Source: Nocardia wallacei
GTDB taxonomy: Bacteria; Actinomycetota; Actinomycetes; Mycobacteriales; Mycobacteriaceae
DNA length: 64,000 bases
Direction: 5' to 3'
Assembly (NCBI RefSeq): GCF_014466955.1
Contig: NZ_AP023396.1
Coordinates: 1,860,001 to 1,924,000 of the forward strand
The position numbers and the translations under genes were made by a program. The notes beneath the pieces are model-generated. The model did no database searches and had not been told where the DNA came from. It saw nothing but the letters and a program-made list of their open reading frames with translations. The stretch's first letter is position 1. The number at the start of each line of letters is the position of its first letter. Shown in pieces: positions 54,601 through 60,600 of the stretch.

Positions 54601-57600
54601 CAATCCCGGCTTGGTCGGCATCAATCGGAACTACGCGGGCCAGCCGTTCCGGGGATCGATCTACGTGGAAGCCCAGATCCATCGGGATATCACCGTTGAC
54701 GACATCGAGTTCGTTGTCCTGCAACAAGATCCGTCCGCACAGTTGCGTTCGGCGCTGGAACACCGCGGGATCGACTGGCGCGTGCTCAACAACCGGACCA
54801 TCGCCGAGCACGGCAGCGACTCGGAGCGAGCCGCCGCGATCGGCCGCCTCGAAGAGGACCTCGCGCGGCTGCGCACGAGCCGCAGATACACCAGCCCCGA
54901 TCCCTCCATTCGTCAGCTGAACGCGGATATGGAGCACCGGCTACGCACCGACCTCGCGCTGCTGCGACGCTCTGTCGGAACCGATGACCCACTCGACGGT
55001 CCCGAGTATCCGATCGGTGCGCGCCCGCCGGACGATGAAGCCACATCGATGGCAGGCCGGGCACGGGATACGCGGTTGCCGCGGCCGCGGCCCGGGGACC
55101 GTCCGCAGGACTGGTTGCGTGAGATCCGCCGTCACCTCGGGCTGAGTGCCGGGCAGATGGACGACCTCATCGGGGCCACGGACGGCACGTGGGCCGCCGC
55201 CGAGGCCCCGGTCGATCCGCGGCCGCTCACAGACGACCAGGTGCGGGCCCTGCTGCGCCGCACACCCGGCGCTCGCACGCTCTATGCGACGGTGGCCGAG
55301 CGCTTTTATCCGGGACTGCACAGTCGCCCCGATATTGTCGGTCGAAGCCTGCGCGGCATTCGCGAGACAGCCGATGTGCGGATCGAGCGATTCGCGCTGC
55401 AACTCGGTGCCCTGGAAGTAACCGTCCGCCATCGCGAGCTGGCGCAGCATTTGCCGCCGTCACGGGGGGCCTGGGAAGCGCACTTGCGCGCATTGGCAGC
55501 CTGTCTATCAGAGCAGGTCGATGACGGCACGCCTCTCGGCGCGGTCTTGGAGATATTTCGTCGACAGTTCGGGCTCACTCGGGAGCAGATTGCCGAGACG
55601 ATGAGCGTGCCGACGGAGATGATCGACGAGATCGAGACCATGGTGTCCGTGCCGTCGAGGAGCACCGTGGAAGCCTATCTGCTCGCATTGCTCCCCGCCG
55701 TACCTCGATACCCGGAGGGTTTCGATACGCTACGGCATTACCTCAAACATCTTCGCCAGACAGCCGGATTTTCCCAGTCGGAATTGGCTGAAGAGGCGCG
55801 TATGCTCACCGTCGCGATGGTCCGGAACGTCGAAAGCGGAAGGACGCCGCCATCCAAGGAGATCATCGAACTTTATCTTCGAGTGTTCTCGCCCGGTGCG
55901 GTGACGTATCAGGACCTCACTGAGACGTTCCACGAGGTTCCGTCCGACATCGGTGCCCGACCGCCGGACCACCGGGACGAGATGCCCGACGCCGTGGACG
56001 GTGCTCGAGGGTCCGATACCTCGACCCGACATGAATTTCTCCCGGACGAGCCGGTCGCGGGCTGGCGTGTGGATACCGCCGAGTTGATCGACACGTATGT
56101 GGGCGATACCCCACCGAGTTATGAACAGTTGCGGATGCGGCTACGGGAGCTGGCCGGCCGGTACCCCGATGAGGTGGCATTTTTCCGGGAAATCGGTAGC
56201 TCGAGCGAGGGCCGGCCGATCGAGTTGCTATCGCTGTATGGTGGCCCGAACAATATCGAGTTGGTTGTCGATCCGCATCCGATGGAGCCCGTCGGCCGGG
56301 CGACTGCCTTGGCTGCCGCCGAATTTTTCTGTTCGCGTCCGGAGCTATGGTCGCTGTATTCCCTGCATATCGTCGTGAGTGCGGACCCCGACAGTGCGGT
56401 ATCGAACAGACCACCTGCCCGGGCCGTGGGCCCTGTGGACCTGAGTGCTTACTACACCGGAATGCACCGATCGCTCAGTACCCCTGATTGGGCGGTCCCT
56501 GCCACCATACCGGTGCCGGAACGGAAATTCTCCTCGGCAGTTCCGTTGCCGGAGACATTGACCTTGATGACTATCAGTAAAGCGATCAAGCCATTCTTTC
56601 GATGGGTCGGACACAATGCCGACTTCGGCGGCGCATACATCTTTTTCGGTATTTCCGGAGATCGTTACGTACGTGCGCTGAGCAAGCGGATACCTCGACT
56701 ATTCGCCGAGATTGCCACGCGGCACGGTATCCCGATTTCGCCGCACCCGATAGATATCGCGCTCAACCCGGATTCGGCAGAAAAGCTCGGGCCCGGGGTG
56801 TTCACTGAGATGAACCTACCGGTCGGCGCCAATACGGGGCGATTCGCCGCCTGGTTCGGCGCATTGTCGACGAATATCGAAGTGCCCGAATGGTCGGTGC
56901 GGCCGTCGAGCGTGACCAGGTCGGAGGCAATCGAGCTGCTGAAGCAACGTGCTGCGGTGTTCGAGAGCCTGGTTCCGCGTGTGCCGGCAGATATCATCGC
57001 GAGCGAATTCGGTCGAGCTGCCGCGAAGATGATCCGGTTTCTGCCGGGTGAGGCGGATGCTTTGCAGCGCAATCCGGACAAGCTATTCGAGCCCGGGATC
57101 GTCCACCGTCCTCCTCTGCGGCGTTTGGGCGGATTGTTGCGTCGAATCGATGCGGCATTGGCGGCCAACCCTGGACGTGCCGAGCTGCTGGCTCTGCGTG
57201 AGGATGTGAGCCGTTATTTTCTCGAATGGATCGAGTTTCAGCGCGCTGATCAGGATCCGGTTTGGCTGCCGCTGCGTTCGACTGCCGGCATGCAGCTGGA
57301 GTTGATTTTCTCACTTATTCCCATGGCGCGGGCTACTCATTCCGATGCGCACGTGACGGGAGAGATGTCGACGCCGTGGTCTCGGTTGAAGAATGAGCCG
57401 ATCGGCGATCGGCCAATTGACACCGGACCGGCCGGTGAACCAGCCGGTTCACAGAGATATTCACCGATCGATACGCGCCGGGACGAACCGAAACCCGGTC
57501 TTCGGCGCTCGGAGCCACTGTCGACACCGTGGGCGCTCGTCTACCAGAGCGCGCCTGCTGCCCAGCCGTCCGACGAGGACGGTGTCGTCGATTCGATGTG

Positions 57601-60600
57601 GACGGCCGACGGGGCGCGGTTGATCGATGAGTATGTGGGTGATACTTCGCCGACCTATGAGGAATTGCGGCGGCGGTTGCGTGATCTCGCCGAGCGGCAT
57701 CCCGAGGACGTGGCCAGGTTCAGTGAGATCGGGCGTACTCGCGAAGGTCGGCCCATGGAGCTGCTGTCGATATACGGGGGTCCTCGCAACATCTTGCTGA
57801 TTGTCGATCCGCACCCGATGGAATCGGTGGGCCGCGCGACCGCGTTGGCACTCGCCCAATACGTGCTGACGGAGCCGGGGCTCCGGTCCGAGGTGTCGTA
57901 CCACTTCATCGTGTGTTCCGATCCCGATACCGCGGTGTTGAACGCGCCACCGGCCCGGACTGTCGGGCCGGTGGATCTGGCCGCGTACTACACCGGAATC
58001 GCCCGGCCGATTCGGCACCCCGAATGGAGTTTTCCGGCGGCGGTGCCGGTACCGGGTAGCAGATGGGACTCGGAGGTTCCGTTGCCGGAAACGCTGGCTC
58101 AGATGGCCATGATCAAAGCGCTGCGTCCGCTTCTCATGTCGCGGTCACTGCACAATATCGACTCGGAGGGTGGCCACCTGTACTTCGGCATTTCCGGTGG
58201 CGGCTGGGTGCGCGAACTCGGTCCACAGATCCCCGAGCTTTTTGCCGATATCGCCGCCAGGCACGCTATCCCGGTGCAGGCAATTCCTGGTGACGTTACT
58301 GCTCGGCCGTCATGGTACCAGCATATTGGAAATGGCGTTTATGCCAATAGGTGGGTGCCCGGTCATGCTTTTTCGGGTACATTTGTCGGATATTACGGCG
58401 GATTGCCGATGACGATCGAGGTGCCGGAGTGGATTACGCGACCGTCGGTGCTTACCAGATCGCAGGCTGCGGACCTGTTCGAGCAGCGCGCAGCGATTCT
58501 CAGCGAACTCGTCGATCGCCTTCCATCGGAAATGCCTGCCAGCGTGTTCGGCCCCGCTGTCGAAGCGTTCATCACATCGCTGTACGAAAAGTCCGAACAA
58601 TTGCGCAGAGATCCGAGCGCAAAGTTCGTTCCCCAAGCAGTACATCGATGGCCGTTGCGCGGTATAGCGGCACTGCTGAGACATATCGACGAGGCGTTGG
58701 TGTCGGATCACGAGAATTCTGAGTTGGAAGCGATCCGAGCGGACGTGAACACGAACTTCCTGGAATGGATACAGTTTCAACGCGATGACCAGAACCCCGT
58801 CTGGCGACCGTTGCGTTCTACCGCCGGCATGCAGCTGGAATTCATCCTTGCGACGATCCCGAGGGCGCTACAGGTAGCGGATCGAGCCGAGTGGCGTGAC
58901 AGAATGGTAGTGCCGTCCGATGACCGCGAACTGGATGATGCATCCGGTACGGCGCCGCCGACCGAGGGAGCTGCCCTACCCGGCCTCACGATCGAAGCGG
59001 CGACGGCCGCGGATGTCGAAGACCTGTCCCAGCGCTTCGGTAAACCCTGGATTCTCGAGGACCGCCTGCAACGCCAGGGCAGGGGAGACGGCGTGCTGTT
59101 CGTGGCGCGACGAGACGGCAGTCCGGTAGCGCATGGGTATCTCTGGCTCGAGGATGCCGAAGAACCGGAAATCCGATCCGGGCTTCCGGGCGTCGCATTG
59201 ATCAACCACCTGGAAGTAGCTGACGGCCTCCAAGGCCGTTCCATCGGCAGCGAATTGATCGCGCACATGGAACGCTATGCCCGAGTGGAAGCGGGTCGTG
59301 ATCGGATCGCGCTGGCCGTTCTTCCGGGCAACACCGCCGCGGCACGTCTGTACGAGCGATTGGGGTACGCCGACTGGGGCCGGGGGACCGTGCAGTGCTA
59401 CGACATCATGGAAAGGGCGGACGGGAGCCGGGTTCGAGTGCCTGATCCCGAGCAGGCCCGCGTGTTGGTCAAGGATCTCGGTCTGCGGCCGCTGTCGGAC
59501 GATTCACGGTCCCCGCCTTCTCTTCCCGCGTTTACAACGACTGGCGGTGAACCACAGCGCGGCGGCCCGGATACCGATGGCGTTGGGGCTGAGGCGGTGC
59601 TCGGTAGGCACGCGATGGACTCGACGCCGGATCAGGTCAAGGAGTTGCTGCGGCATACCCGGGTCGGCCGTCGGGTGCTGGCGTCGCTGGAATCGATGCC
59701 GGTGCGCGAGCGTTTCGAGTTGATGGGGGAGGGAGGTCATTACGGTGGCGTGTGGGTCGGCAGTGCGCTTACCGCAACGGTTTTCACGTCCGGGCACGAC
59801 TATGCGGCGCAGGCGCTGAACCTGGCGCACGAGATCGTGCACGCCGAGTTCTTCGTCGAGGCTCGCACGGTTCGTGATCCGCTATCGATGTCGATCGACG
59901 AGTATGTGGGGGCCATGGTCGCGGAGGAGACCGCGTGTTTCCGCATCATGGCGGAGCTGGCCGCCGAGCTTCGGTCGCTCGGGCTCGACATACCGCCGCA
60001 GGTCACGGAAGCCGGGTACGACGAGGCCTATGACAAGGCAACAAGGCGCCGCGCCAGTGCCGTGCCGAACCCGGAACAGAGGCACCAGCAGGCGCACGAG
60101 TCAGCCCTGAAGGCCTCCGAACAGGAAGTCGCCACCTTCGAGTGGGCGGACGGTCGCAGCTACCGCCAGTTCTACCGCGACGCCTATCGAGCGTTGGAGA
60201 GGGGGGCGCGGACTCGACCACCTGCCGGAACTGCCGCCACCGTCGGCCATCCTCGCCGCTACGACCCCACGCCCGAGGGCGCGGAACGACTGCGCCGAGC
60301 TGCCCTGCGGCACGACCACGATGTCGTATCGGCGAACGAGTTGTCCCGGCGGCTGGCCGAAACGGCGGCCGAACTCGGTGTCGCCGGAGGGCCCAGATCG
60401 ATCACCAGAGCACGGGTGGAGAAGGAGATCGCCGCCCTGAAAACGGAACTGGCGACCGGGGCGCCGGATCGGTTGCCGGCGCTGCGGCGTCGGCAGCATC
60501 GGTGGCGCGAGCTGTCCGACATGGCCGATGAGTACGGCAGGCTCGATGCGTCGATCCACCGGATGAAGGCGATGGAGGACATCCTCGCCGCCGATGTCGT

